A stretch of DNA of 64,000 nt from positions 1 through 64,000 of the forward strand of contig CAVRLX010000003.1 of assembly GCA_963721725.1 (NCBI GenBank), read 5' to 3'. The position numbers and the translations under genes are program-made. This document shows positions 27,784 to 36,465 of the stretch, piece after piece; within the stretch, counting starts at the first letter, position 1, and every line of letters starts with the position of its first letter. Source of the stretch: RI-153 sp963721725. GTDB lineage: Bacteria; Chloroflexota; Anaerolineae; Caldilineales; Caldilineaceae. The notes beneath the pieces are model-generated. The model was not told the DNA's origin, did no database searches, and was given only the letters and a program-made list of their open reading frames with translations.

Positions 27784-28341
27784 GTGAGTTTGCCCCCGCT
27801 GCGGGTTGTTCTGGATGCCAATGTCCTTTATCCATTTTCGCTGCGGGATACGCTACTGCGGGCAGCCGCCGCAGGCTACTATCAGATCTATTGGTCTCCA
27901 CAGATTTTAGAGGAAACCTCGCGTAATCTGGTGAATAGCGCCGGAATCAGCCAGGAGCAGGCCACTCATCTAATGAGGGCCATGACAAAAGCATTCCCCG
28001 AAGCCATGGTATCTGGGCATGAGGTTCTTGTAGAAATAATGCCCGATCATGAGAAAGATCGTCATGTAACGGCAGCCGCGGTGGTGGCTGCCGCACGGAT
28101 CATCGTTACAAACAACTTGAAAGATTTTCAAATTCTGCCTGCGGGCATTGAGGCTCAATCCCCGGACAAGTTTCTGGTTGATTTGTTTGCCCTGGAGCCA
28201 GATAGCATAATCGGAATCCTTCAACAGCAAGCCGCAGCGCTACAACGGCCTGCAATAACTGTTGAAGACTTGCTTGTTGGTTTGGCGAAGACAGTCCCAA
28301 CCTTCGTCCAAGTTGTACGTTTATATAATCCACACAAATAG
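27784..28341 (+). CDS. PIN-domain ribonuclease toxin (VapC-like)
   Basis: 185 residues from a GTG. PIN-domain acidic residues are visible: Asp in VVLDANVLYPF, Glu in ILEETSRNL, Asp in PDHEKDRHVTAAAV and Asp in TNNLKDF. These bind Mg for RNA cleavage. The protein is longer than classical VapC (about 130 residues), with an extra helical C-terminal part (VEDLLVGLAKTVPTFVQVV). The gene follows the antitoxin-like gene by six bases. The epimerase gene downstream starts 15 nt later and may be cotranscribed, but is probably unrelated. Confidence 0.85.
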   Translation: MSLPPLRVVLDANVLYPFSLRDTLLRAAAAGYYQIYWSPQILEETSRNLVNSAGISQEQATHLMRAMTKAFPEAMVSGHEVLVEIMPDHEKDRHVTAAAVVAAARIIVTNNLKDFQILPAGIEAQSPDKFLVDLFALEPDSIIGILQQQAAALQRPAITVEDLLVGLAKTVPTFVQVVRLYNPHK

Positions 28342-28356
28342 AAAGATCACACTGGA

Positions 28357-29091
28357 ATGCCGCAGACTATTTTGCTGACTGGTGCCGCCGGACGCATCGG
28401 CACCTTTTTTCTTCAGACCTACGCTGACCGCTACAAGTTCGTCCTCACAGATCAGCGCACGCCAGAGCATACCCACGGCTTCCCGTTCACCCAGGTGGAG
28501 CTAAGCAATTTTGCGGCGCTGCGCCCCCTGTTTGATGGCGTCGATACCGTGGTGCATCTGGGCGCGGATCCCAGCCCCAGCGCGCCGTGGGAGTCGCTGC
28601 TGCCCAGCAATGTGGTCGGGCTTTACAATGTCTTTGAGGCCGCCCACCAGGCAGGCTGCCGACGGGTAGTCTTTGCCAGCAGCATCAATGCCGTCAACGG
28701 CTATGCCGACGGTGTGCAGGTTCACACAGATATGCCCATCAATACCATCAACCTCTATGGGGCGACCAAGTGTTGGGGCGAAGCCGTGGCAAGCTGCTAT
28801 GCGAATGCCCACGGCCTGTCTGGGATCTGTTTGCGCTTTGGAGCGGTGCAGCCGCGCACCTCGAAGATGATTGTCCCCGGCAACGACTGGTTGGATGCCA
28901 TCCTCACCTACGACGACTGCGCCCGCCTCATCGCCGCCGCCGTAGACGCCCCGGAAAGCGTCAGCTACGGCGTCTTTCACGGCGTCTCGAACAACCGCTA
29001 CAAGCGGCTCGATATTAGCGACGCCCGCACCATCCTGGGCTACGCGCCGCAGGATGATGCCTTTGTGCTGGCGGAGAAGCGGAAAGGATGA
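28357..29091 (+). CDS. NAD-dependent epimerase/dehydratase-family protein, uronate-dehydrogenase-like
   Basis: 244 residues. The Rossmann glycine motif is LLTGAAGRIG. Next comes VVHLGADPSP, the catalytic Ser in FASSINAVNGY and the Tyr-x3-Lys in LYGATKCWGE. The size and the short C-terminal domain match uronate dehydrogenases and other short extended-SDR enzymes better than sugar-nucleotide epimerases. It may act on a hexuronate in the cytoplasm. The enolase-superfamily gene nearby could be part of the same sugar-acid use, but this is only suggestive. Confidence 0.8.
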   Translation: MPQTILLTGAAGRIGTFFLQTYADRYKFVLTDQRTPEHTHGFPFTQVELSNFAALRPLFDGVDTVVHLGADPSPSAPWESLLPSNVVGLYNVFEAAHQAGCRRVVFASSINAVNGYADGVQVHTDMPINTINLYGATKCWGEAVASCYANAHGLSGICLRFGAVQPRTSKMIVPGNDWLDAILTYDDCARLIAAAVDAPESVSYGVFHGVSNNRYKRLDISDARTILGYAPQDDAFVLAEKRKG

Positions 29092-29104
29092 AGCAGAAAG
29101 AATA

Positions 29105-29156
29105 AAGAATCAAGAATGGGTAGAGCAGTGCGGCGCTCTGCCCATTCTTGATTCTT
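29105..29156 (+). terminator. Long hairpin terminator
   Basis: AAGAATCAAGAATGGGTAGA (29105 onward) pairs with 29135-29156 over 22 bp with one mismatch. It lies after the epimerase stop. Confidence 0.7.
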
Positions 29157-29203
29157 CACTCATTCTAATTAGCGGTGGTACGCCCTACACACGGAGAAAT
29201 GCC

Positions 29204-29582
29204 ATGCAATACGACGTCAATACACCCGAAGAGTACATGAACGCCCTGGCTGAGGATTGGCGGCGAGAGACGCTCGATGCGCTGCGCCAACTGATCAAGA
29301 CCCACGCGCCCGAATTGCGAGAAGGAAATCAAGTACAAGATGCTGAGTTACGAAGACGACGCAGACCCGATCTTTGGTCTGAATGCCCAAAAGGGCTATG
29401 TCAGCTTCTATGTGGGCAACGCCCAGAAGGTAGACCCGACCGGTGAGCTTCTGGGGGGACTGGACTGCGGCAAAGGCTGTATTCGCTTCAAAAAGTCGAC
29501 GAAAGTTGCCGAGACAGGAATCGATAGATTTATTGCACAGGCCGTAACGCTACACCGCCAGGGCGTTGACCTCGACTGCTGA
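29204..29582 (+). CDS. DUF1801/YdhG-like protein (one frameshift)
   Basis: About 125 residues from the ATG at 29204. The N-terminal half reads VNTPEEYMNALAEDWRRETL and LRQLIKTHAPEL. Near 29325 the frame slips, and the second half gives KMLSYEDDADPIFGLNAQKG, then YVSFYVGN and GCIRFKKSTKV. This is the pattern of the DUF1801 family (small iron-chaperone-like proteins related to frataxin folds). One indel in the GAAGGAAATC region restores it. Hairpins flank it on both sides. Confidence 0.8.
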
Positions 29583-29593
29583 AATAGTTGTCG

Positions 29594-29641
29594 GAATCCA
29601 GAATGGGTAGAGACGTTGGCGTCTCTACCCATTCTGGATTC
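29594..29641. terminator. Perfect 21-bp hairpin between convergent genes
   Basis: GAATCCAGAATGGGTAGAGA begins the left arm at 29594; it pairs exactly with 29621-29641. It separates the DUF1801 gene from the convergent tricorn gene and shares wording with the hairpin at 29105, suggesting a common origin. Confidence 0.75.
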
Positions 29642-29656
29642 TTCATGCTTTCCTCT

Positions 29657-32600
29657 TTATTCTTCCCGCTTCGGCAGCTTGGGCAACGCTCGACTCGGTC
29701 GGCTGCTGCGATCCGGCGGTTGCAACGGCGGGTTGCTCTGGAGCAGCCCGCGGATCGTCTCAACCGCCCGTTCCAGTTGCACATCGCGCCCGGCCCGATA
29801 ATCTTGCGGCGTGTTATCCACGTCCAGGTCCGGGTCTGTGCCGTAGTTCTCCACGTTCCACCCCGCATCTGCAAACCAATGGCTAAACTCCGGCTGCGTC
29901 GTCACGGTACCATCGACCAGCGCGTGGCGCGGCCAAATGCCCACCACGCCGCCCCAGGTGCGTTTACCAATCAGCGGCCCCAGCCCCATCATCTTGAAAC
30001 TGTGGCAGAAAATATCGCCGTCGCTGCCCGCCTGTTCATTGGTCAGCGCCACCAGCGGCCCCGCCACCGACTCTTCGGGATAGGGCGACAAGCCGCCCCA
30101 GCGGTGCATGTCATAGCCCAGGCGACGCTTGGCGAGTTTCTCCAGAATCAGCGAGCTGACATTGCCGCCGCCGTTATAGCGCACATCCACAATCAGCGCG
30201 TCTTTATCAATTTCGGATAAATAACCACGGTGAAACTCGGCGTAGCCCTCTGGCCCCATGTCAGGAATGTGAACATAGCCCACACGCCCGCCCGTGGCCT
30301 CGTCTACCCGCGCCCGGTTGCCATTGACCCAGGCCCGGTAGCGCGCCGCCCGCTCGTCGTAAAGGGTACGCACGGTGACGGTGTGAAGGTGGTGCGTATC
30401 TCTCGGTAATTCGTCTGCGGTCTGCGGTCTGTCGTCTGCTGTCGGTTCCTCCCGGCGCACCGTCAACATCACTTCTTCGCCGGCCTGGTTGACCAACCAC
30501 TGGGCGGGTCCGGTTTGCCGATCCAGCGCTTGACCGTTAATCGCCACCAGCAGATCGCCTTCGCGGATGTTGACGCCGGGCGCGGCCAGCGGGGAATGGG
30601 CGTCGGCGTTCCACGGATCGCCGCGCACAAAGTCGAGCAGCCGATAGCCCTCAGCCTCGTCATCCCAGCGCACCGTCGCCCCCAAAAAGCCCTGGCTATA
30701 GAGCGGGCGCAGGCGGTAATCGCCGCCAAACTCATAGGCGTGGCTGGTGCCCAATTCGCCCTGCATCTCCCACATGAGATCGCTAAACTCGCCGCGGCTG
30801 CTCACCCGCGCAATCAGCGGAAAGTAGCGTTCATAGACCATCTGCCAATTCACATCGGACATATCCTCCGTCCAGAAGTGATCGCGTTGCAGCCGCCACG
30901 CCTCGCGGAACATCTGCTCCCACTCGCTTTGCGGATCAATCGAAACTTTGACACGCCCCAGATCGATCCAGCCACTTTTGCGCGGGCTGCCCTCGTTGCC
31001 CGGCGCTTTCTCGCCCGCGGCCACCACGCGCAGCCGATCGCCGCTGCCATAGATCAACTTTTTAGTGTTGCGCGACAGATCAAACCAATCCACCTCGTCG
31101 GCCAGGGTCTCGGCGCGGTGTTCTTTGAAATTGTAGACGCGCAGTTGTCCATTGCGGTCTTCTTCGCCCATACTTTCGTCCTCTTCGCCCAAGCTGCCTT
31201 CCACAGGAAAGAGCGTAAAAATCGCCTTTTCGGGCATGCCGCCGATCTGTCCATAGCGGCCTTCGGGCACAGGGAAACCCAGAATGCGCCCCTCAATGCC
31301 GTCAAGATCGATCTGCAAATGGGGAATCTTGGCGGGCTTTTCGTCGTCATCTTCGGCTGAGCCGCCCTCATCATCGGCGGGGGATGCCCCCGGTGCGGGA
31401 TCTTGCCGGCCTTCGGTCATGCGCTTTCGCATTGGGCGAGACTGCATGGCGTGTTGATATTCGACTTCGCCCTCGTCGCTCTCATCGCGCTCTTCGTCGT
31501 CAGCCTCGTCATCTGCCTCGTCTTCCTCGCGCTCATCGTCCTCATCATCGGGCTGAAGCACAAACGGATTGGGCAGATCGGCGCGCAGGGTGATCAAATA
31601 GGGGCGCGTGCCCCGCGGAAAGCCGAGATCAAAGTGCAGGTTATCGGCAACCGGGTTAAATTCGCGGTGGCTGATGAAATAGATGTAGTTGCCCTCGGGG
31701 TCAAAGACTGGGCCGACATCGTGCAGCACCGGGCGGCTGATGCGGTGAATGCTACCCTCGCGCAACGTGTCATCCTCGGCTTCGGGATCGGGCAGACGAT
31801 AGAGGCGCAGTTCTGTGGTCTGGTGGGTGACGCCGAAGCCGTAGACCAGCCAGCGGCCATCGGGCGACCAATCCACGCCGGCGATGGCGCGATAGGGGCT
31901 GCGATCCACAAAGGTAATCTGCTCGCTTTCCAGATCAACCACAAAAAGCTCGTGGCGGTGATTGGTCAGCGCCACCTGATCGGCGGTGGGCGAAACCCGC
32001 AGATCCAGCGCGCGGCCAAACTCAATATCGGCCAGACGGCGCACAGGCACGCCGGGCTGGCGGCTGTGGATCTCCAACACCTCTTCGCCGGGGGCATCGC
32101 TGATCAACACCACGCGCTGGCCGTCGTTGAGCCAGTCAGCCAGTTGATAGCGCACGCCGTTGGGCTGGCCCAGTTGAATCACGGCGCCCTCGTGGTTGTG
32201 AAAGCTAAAGGCTTTGCCCCGCGTCGTCAGCGCCACGGCGTTGCCACGCGGGTTGAGCGAAGCGCTGTCCACATAATGGCCGCTATAGACGAACTTGCGG
32301 CTGCGCTGCACGCGCGGGCTGTAATAGTCCACATCCACACGCTGGCCCCTGTTCTGGGCAATGTCGAAAACGTAGAGATCGGCTCCGGCATGATAGACAA
32401 TCTGGCTGCCATCGGTGCTGGGATTGCGGGCGTAGTAATCCTCGTGATCGGTGTGGCGTTGCAGATCCGCACCGTCGGGATGGACACTGTAGAGATTGCC
32501 GATGCCCTCGTGGTCGCTGATAAAGTAGATACGGTCGTTGCTGGCGATCCAGAGCGGCGCGGCGATGTTGCCAGCCAGATCGGGCAAGAAGCGCACAAAG

Positions 32601-33136
32601 TCGCCGTTCCCCGCCCGGTCGATCCAGAGTTGACCGGCTGTGCCGCCGCGATAGCGTTTCCAGCGCGCGGGATCGCCGGTGTTGCGCCCCAACACCATGC
32701 CGCCGTTGGGACCAATGCTCAATGTGCGCGCTGGGCCATAGGGCAACGGCTCGGCCAGACCGTTGCGGCTGTCGGCGGCGATTTGATAGAGCACGTATTC
32801 GGCGCTGTGGGGCTGACCGTAGTTGGAGCAATAGAGAATGTGCGTGCCCTCGGCATCCCAGCCGACAATGCGACAATCGCTGGCCTGATAGGTGAGCCGC
32901 CGCGCCACGCCGCCCTGCGACGGCATCACATAGACTTCGGCATGCCCCTCTTCATAGCCCACAAAGGCCAGCCACGCGCCGTCGGGCGAAAACATAGGAT
33001 AGGTGACATGGCCCAGATTGCTGGTCAGGCGGCGCGCCATGCCGCCAGTACGGGAGACCGCCCAGAGGTCATCTTCGGCCACGAACACTATTTGCGCTTG
33101 GTAAATGGTGGGAAATCGGTAATAGCCCGCTGTCAT
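29657..33136 (-). CDS. Tricorn-type protease with beta-propellers, PDZ and peptidase S41 domain
   Basis: 1159 residues in one intact frame. Propeller blades fill residues ~1-700 (repeated SPDG/DGQR motifs such as YPMFSPDGAWLAFVGY). Then come the C1 helical part with GELGTSHAYEFGGDYR (catalytic His), a PDZ domain (GVNIREGDLLVAINGQALDR) and the S41 core with VDVRYNGGGNVSS and the nucleophile Ser in NEQAGSDGDIF. Tricorn degrades oligopeptides released by larger proteases. A ~30-residue run of Asp/Glu sits between the second propeller's parts. After the PDZ a short TADDRPQTADEL insertion is encoded by repeat-like DNA. It has no export signal, so it is probably cytoplasmic. Confidence 0.93.
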   Translation of the reverse strand: MTAGYYRFPTIYQAQIVFVAEDDLWAVSRTGGMARRLTSNLGHVTYPMFSPDGAWLAFVGYEEGHAEVYVMPSQGGVARRLTYQASDCRIVGWDAEGTHILYCSNYGQPHSAEYVLYQIAADSRNGLAEPLPYGPARTLSIGPNGGMVLGRNTGDPARWKRYRGGTAGQLWIDRAGNGDFVRFLPDLAGNIAAPLWIASNDRIYFISDHEGIGNLYSVHPDGADLQRHTDHEDYYARNPSTDGSQIVYHAGADLYVFDIAQNRGQRVDVDYYSPRVQRSRKFVYSGHYVDSASLNPRGNAVALTTRGKAFSFHNHEGAVIQLGQPNGVRYQLADWLNDGQRVVLISDAPGEEVLEIHSRQPGVPVRRLADIEFGRALDLRVSPTADQVALTNHRHELFVVDLESEQITFVDRSPYRAIAGVDWSPDGRWLVYGFGVTHQTTELRLYRLPDPEAEDDTLREGSIHRISRPVLHDVGPVFDPEGNYIYFISHREFNPVADNLHFDLGFPRGTRPYLITLRADLPNPFVLQPDDEDDEREEDEADDEADDEERDESDEGEVEYQHAMQSRPMRKRMTEGRQDPAPGASPADDEGGSAEDDDEKPAKIPHLQIDLDGIEGRILGFPVPEGRYGQIGGMPEKAIFTLFPVEGSLGEEDESMGEEDRNGQLRVYNFKEHRAETLADEVDWFDLSRNTKKLIYGSGDRLRVVAAGEKAPGNEGSPRKSGWIDLGRVKVSIDPQSEWEQMFREAWRLQRDHFWTEDMSDVNWQMVYERYFPLIARVSSRGEFSDLMWEMQGELGTSHAYEFGGDYRLRPLYSQGFLGATVRWDDEAEGYRLLDFVRGDPWNADAHSPLAAPGVNIREGDLLVAINGQALDRQTGPAQWLVNQAGEEVMLTVRREEPTADDRPQTADELPRDTHHLHTVTVRTLYDERAARYRAWVNGNRARVDEATGGRVGYVHIPDMGPEGYAEFHRGYLSEIDKDALIVDVRYNGGGNVSSLILEKLAKRRLGYDMHRWGGLSPYPEESVAGPLVALTNEQAGSDGDIFCHSFKMMGLGPLIGKRTWGGVVGIWPRHALVDGTVTTQPEFSHWFADAGWNVENYGTDPDLDVDNTPQDYRAGRDVQLERAVETIRGLLQSNPPLQPPDRSSRPSRALPKLPKREE

Positions 33137-33247
33137 GCCTCTCCTCAGTATGCTTGCGTTGTCATTGTCTCGACATTTCAGTATACCGAGAGGAGAGGAG
33201 GCGTGCCAAATTATGCAGTTGGTGGGGAAAGTAAAAGGAGGCCGACT

Positions 33248-33418
33248 CTACGAAGCAGCGCCACAAGGGACCATTGTTTGCGCGTAACTGTTTAGGGGCG
33301 ATGCACTCGCCAGGACAAGATCGGGCTAGACATTCTGTGGGGTGAGTGCGTCGCACCCTGGACCTGAATAGATACGCTGCTCTTTGAAAAATGGCGTTGT
33401 GTGCTGCTGCGGAGTATA
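33248..33418. repeat. MITE-like palindrome, family B copy 3, split by a family A element
   Basis: The left B half (ACGAAGCAGCGCCACAAGGG, 33249 onward) and the right B half (CTGCTCTTTGAAAAATGGCG ... GCTGCTGCGGAGTATA, ending ~33418) match copies 1 and 2. Between them lies a complete family A element (33291-33375) plus a few extra bases. The arrangement is that of one element inserted in another. Confidence 0.6.
33291..33375. repeat. MITE-like palindrome, family A copy 2 (nested)
   Basis: The arms GGGGCGATGCACTCGCC and GGTGAGTGCGTCGCACCC flank a centre (AGGACAAGATCGGGCTAGAC). That centre is the reverse complement of copy 3's centre at 36253-36352, so this copy is in the opposite orientation. 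It ends with CCTGAATAGATACG. Confidence 0.75.
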
Positions 33419-33751
33419 CATCTGTGTGGAATTGCGCCGGTAGAGCTGCCCCAGCAACAGTTGCCGGGCGGTGGGATCTTCGTAGACGATGACAAGTTGG
33501 TCGATCTCGTTGCGCAGGGCCGGTTCGTTGCGCAGGGCATACTGTCCGCTCTGTTGGTGGATCAGGCCGACGGCAGCCAGTTCGTCAATGATCTCCTCAA
33601 AAACGGGGTCGCCCGCGAAGTTGAGTTGGCGGGCAAATTCATGGGTCACGGTGTTGCGTTGGGCGTAGCGGTGCAGAAAGAGCACAAAAGAGAGCTTTTG
33701 GAAAGAGTCGATGCGGTTTTCGTGGATGAATCTTAGGGTGACTTCGTTCAT
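33326..33751 (-). CDS. Winged-helix-like protein with repeat-encoded C-terminus
   Basis: 141 residues from the ATG at 33751 (MNEVTLRFIHENR). The body is helical with FARQLNFAGDPVFEEIIDEL and AAVGLIHQQSGQYAL, resembling a small winged-helix DNA-binding fold; no named family was recognised. From about residue 112 the protein is encoded by the B and A repeats (MYTPQQHTTPFF onward), so the natural end was probably replaced when those elements landed. A longer start at 33811 is possible but poorly supported. The function is unknown. Confidence 0.55.
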   Translation of the reverse strand: MNEVTLRFIHENRIDSFQKLSFVLFLHRYAQRNTVTHEFARQLNFAGDPVFEEIIDELAAVGLIHQQSGQYALRNEPALRNEIDQLVIVYEDPTARQLLLGQLYRRNSTQMYTPQQHTTPFFKEQRIYSGPGCDALTPQNV

Positions 33752-34161
33752 AATGAATCTTTCATGGGTGATGGTGGGGATAGAGAGGAGGGTATCTGCC
33801 GCCACCCCCACAGCGGCGGCAGATCAGCGGACCATACAAGAGGATGGAACAGAGGAAGAGATGTGAACAAATTTCCCCTGCTGTTCACATCTCCGCCAGA
33901 ATGCGAAAGAAGCCATTCCTTCGCCGCCCGGCGGATCGAGCTTCGCTCTGTTCGACAACATTGCCCGCATGGTCAGGCTGTCGAACAGAGCATAGACCGG
34001 CTCCGTTATGGCTAGATTAAGCGTTTGCGATCATTCGGTTAACGTTGCGTTAGCGGACACAGTAATCTTGAGGCGTAAACAAGAAATTTCACCGCCAAGT
34101 TGCAAAAGAGCAAAGAAGCTTAGAGACCTTCGCAGCTTGGCAACTTTGCGTTAAGTTCTTG
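33752..34161. other. Intergenic region with several hairpins
   Basis: No gene is recognised. Two perfect hairpins stand out: ATCTGCCGCC (33794) with GGCGGCAGAT (to 33824), and GCTCTGTTCGACA (33945) with its complement ending 33991. From 34082 to 34157 there is a piece with GCCAAGTTGCAAAAGAG and CTTTGCGTTAA, a phrase that recurs in other intergenic regions of the window. Confidence 0.5.
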
Positions 34162-34905
34162 CTACGCCGATTCCATCTCCATGTGCCGATAGGGGCCGCG
34201 CTTTTCCGGCGGAAAGAGCCGGGCAATGCGGCGCATGGTCAACTCGGCGAGGGTATTCATGTGAGCGCGTTTGTCGCGGCCACGCAGATCGGGGGCCACG
34301 GTGAGCGGGCCAAAGACGGGGCCGATGGTAATCGTGACCGGGGTGCGGCGACGGCGAGCCAGGTTTTCCCAAATCTTTTCCGTGCCGCTGAGGGCGACGG
34401 GCAGCAAACGCACTTGGCTTTCCACGGCCAGGAAAGCAACCCCAGGCCGCGGATGCACAAGTTCGGCATTGGGGCGCGCCATGTGGTTGACGGTGTCGGT
34501 GATCTGTTCGCCGCGGTTGCGCCGTTCCGCCAATTCGGGATTAATGCCGCCTTCGGGGAAGACGCCGATGACCCCGCCGTTGTGCAGCACGTTCAGCGCG
34601 GACTGAAGCGCGCGACGGTCGACGCGGCCCCGCCAAATTGGAATACAGTTATAAAGCCGGGTAAAAAGTCGAAAATACCAAAAACGATTAGATTCGGTGG
34701 CGATTAAAAACGCTGGCCGCACAGGCAAATGCAGCCCCAAAATAGGCCCATCAAACCAGCTAAAATGGTTGGAAACCACAATCAGCGCTTCATGGCGCGG
34801 CACATTGTGCGCGCCGATCACTTCCACTTTCAAGAGGATTCGACTGAGCCAACGTCCGAGCCATACCAACAACTGACTGGCAATGCTTGTAGGGGTTACT
34901 CGCAT
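34162..34905 (-). CDS. 1-acyl-glycerol-3-phosphate acyltransferase (PlsC-like)
   Basis: 247 residues from the ATG at 34905, chosen because AAAGGA lies nine bases upstream. The acyltransferase motifs are VSNHFSWFDGP (HX4D), then CIPIWRGRVDR and VFPEGGINP (EGG). These define the PlsC family that acylates lysophosphatidic acid at the membrane face. The N-terminal LLVWLGRWLSRIL helix may anchor it. A GRGDKRAHM tail precedes the C-terminal helices. The substrate could be another lysolipid. The gene stands alone, with terminators on its upstream side. Confidence 0.88.
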   Translation of the reverse strand: MRVTPTSIASQLLVWLGRWLSRILLKVEVIGAHNVPRHEALIVVSNHFSWFDGPILGLHLPVRPAFLIATESNRFWYFRLFTRLYNCIPIWRGRVDRRALQSALNVLHNGGVIGVFPEGGINPELAERRNRGEQITDTVNHMARPNAELVHPRPGVAFLAVESQVRLLPVALSGTEKIWENLARRRRTPVTITIGPVFGPLTVAPDLRGRDKRAHMNTLAELTMRRIARLFPPEKRGPYRHMEMESA

Positions 34906-35029
34906 AAACTTGTCCTTTACTCTGCCTGGCAAAATGTACAATTTCCGGTTGGACAACCCTTATTTTATTGCACGCAATCGACAATGAAGAAACCTGCATG
35001 ACCTTCATTTACCCCCCAAGTCGGCCACA

Positions 35030-35070
35030 AAAAAGCCCTCCACTGTGCAGCGACAGTGAAGGGCTTTTTT
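35030..35070 (-). terminator. Intrinsic terminator with A and T flanks
   Basis: AAAAAAGCCCT...CACTGT (from 35030) pairs with ACAGTG..AAGGGCTTTTTT (to 35070). It lies downstream of the aldo/keto reductase on the minus strand and is symmetric enough to work on both strands. Confidence 0.85.
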
Positions 35071-35093
35071 GCCGCCAAAGAGACGTTTTTGGC

Positions 35094-36059
35094 TCAGCCG
35101 GGCGTGGGTGCGTCGGCCTCAATTAAGCCTTCGGCACGCAGATCATGCCAGAGATCAGCAGGGACTTCCTGTTGCCAAACCTGCAAATTATCCGCCGCCT
35201 CGGCCACGGAAACCGAGCCGATGATCAGCGAAGTGACGGCGGGGTGGGCGGCGGCAAAGTGCATGGCAGCCACCCGCAGCGGCACGTTGTGGCGCTGACA
35301 GACAGCTTCAATTTTGCGGGCTTTTTCGAGAATGGGTTCCGGCGCGGCGGCGTAGTTATACTTTGCGCCCGGCCCAGGCCCCGTTGCCAAAATGCCACTA
35401 TTGTAGACGCCCCCCAAGAAGATGCCGATGTTGTGCTCTTGGCAATAGCGCAGAAAATCCAGCGAGGTCTGCTCCAGCAATGTATAGCGCCCAGCCAGCA
35501 AAAAGCAGTTCACGTCGAAATTGCGGGCAAATTCCCACTCCATTTGCCACTGATTCATGCCCGCGCCGATGGCGTGGATCACGCCCTGGCTGCGCAGATC
35601 GGCCAAGGCAGGCAGCGCTTCGTCCAGCACTTGGCGCATGTTCCCCTCGGCCTTGTTCGCCTCCGTGTCCGGGTCGTGGATCAGCAGGCTGTCGATGCGA
35701 TCCATGCCCAGCCGCTTTAGGCTATCTTCCACGCTACGCAGCACACCATCCCGGCTATAGTCGTAGTAGATCGAGCCATCGTCGCGCACGATGCGGCCTA
35801 CTTTGGTTTGGATCACAAAGCGATCTCGATCTACACCGGCCAACGCCTCGCCCACGCGTCGCTCTGATGCCCCCGCGCCATAGAGCGGAGCCGTGTCAAA
35901 AAAGTTCATGCCATGATCCAGCGCCCACTGGATCATTTCCGTGGCCTGGGCGGCGGGGATCGGCTGATAAAGATTGCCAATGGGGGCCGTCCCCACCCCC
36001 AATCGCGAGACGTGCATTGCGGTTTTGCCCACCTGCTTTATTATGATGGAATTCGCCAT
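35094..36059 (-). CDS. Aldo/keto reductase, aldose-1-dehydrogenase-like
   Basis: 321 residues from the ATG at 36059 behind AAAGGAAAGAGAG; the longer frame upstream has no ribosome site. Family motifs: RLGVGTAPIGNLY, DHGMNFFDTAPLYGAGASER (catalytic Asp and Tyr), VIQTKVGR (Lys), DSLLIHDPD and a C-terminal VTSLIIGSVSVAEA. The pattern matches the L-fucose/D-arabinose dehydrogenase and pyridoxal dehydrogenase branch, which oxidises sugars with NAD(P). It should be a soluble barrel enzyme. No operon partner is evident: repeats lie upstream and a terminator downstream. Confidence 0.9.
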   Translation of the reverse strand: MANSIIIKQVGKTAMHVSRLGVGTAPIGNLYQPIPAAQATEMIQWALDHGMNFFDTAPLYGAGASERRVGEALAGVDRDRFVIQTKVGRIVRDDGSIYYDYSRDGVLRSVEDSLKRLGMDRIDSLLIHDPDTEANKAEGNMRQVLDEALPALADLRSQGVIHAIGAGMNQWQMEWEFARNFDVNCFLLAGRYTLLEQTSLDFLRYCQEHNIGIFLGGVYNSGILATGPGPGAKYNYAAAPEPILEKARKIEAVCQRHNVPLRVAAMHFAAAHPAVTSLIIGSVSVAEAADNLQVWQQEVPADLWHDLRAEGLIEADAPTPG

Positions 36060-36465
36060 CTCTCTTTCCTTTCGTCCGGCTCTGCTTTGTCTGGGGATAA
36101 TGATGAAACAGTACCCCAAGGACTCTATCACGTCTTCAGAGACAGAACAAACTGTAGTCTATTTTTTGTGCTACCGATTTTCAGAGGGGGTCCGCAGATT
36201 ACGCAGATTTGCAGAAGAGCCAGCCCCGAGACAAAAATAAGAAGGAATTTTGTATCTATGCAGGTCCAAGGTGCGACGCACTCGCCACACAGAATGTCTA
36301 GCCCGATCTTGTCCTGGCGAGTGCGTCGCACCTGAACAGGTATAAATTTTCCGAGAGATATTCCAAAAATCGTCCTAAAAGATGACAGGCATTGGCAAGA
36401 CTTTCTGTCATGATAGACATGTAGTTTTAGGCAATATCGATACATTCGAGAACAGAGGAAACCCT
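36060..36465. other. Intergenic region between divergent genes, holding repeat A3
   Basis: This region lies between the divergent aldo/keto reductase and short-chain dehydrogenase genes. Apart from the family A element it shows no recognisable gene. GAGGAA before 36466 is the ribosome site of the next gene. Confidence 0.5.
36253..36352. repeat. MITE-like palindrome, family A copy 3
   Basis: The most complete copy: TATCTATGCAGGTCCA at the left end, arms GGTGCGACGCACTCGCCA and TGGCGAGTGCGTCGCACC, and AACAGGTATA at the right end. Its centre (CAGAATGTCTAGCCCGATCT) is shared in inverted form with copy 2 and nearly with copy 5. Confidence 0.8.

Noticed and set aside
31403..33295. A 630-codon open frame on the plus strand opposite the tricorn gene
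   Set aside because: It is antisense to a strongly motif-supported protease. The long frame results from G+C-rich codon usage, and it shows no domain.
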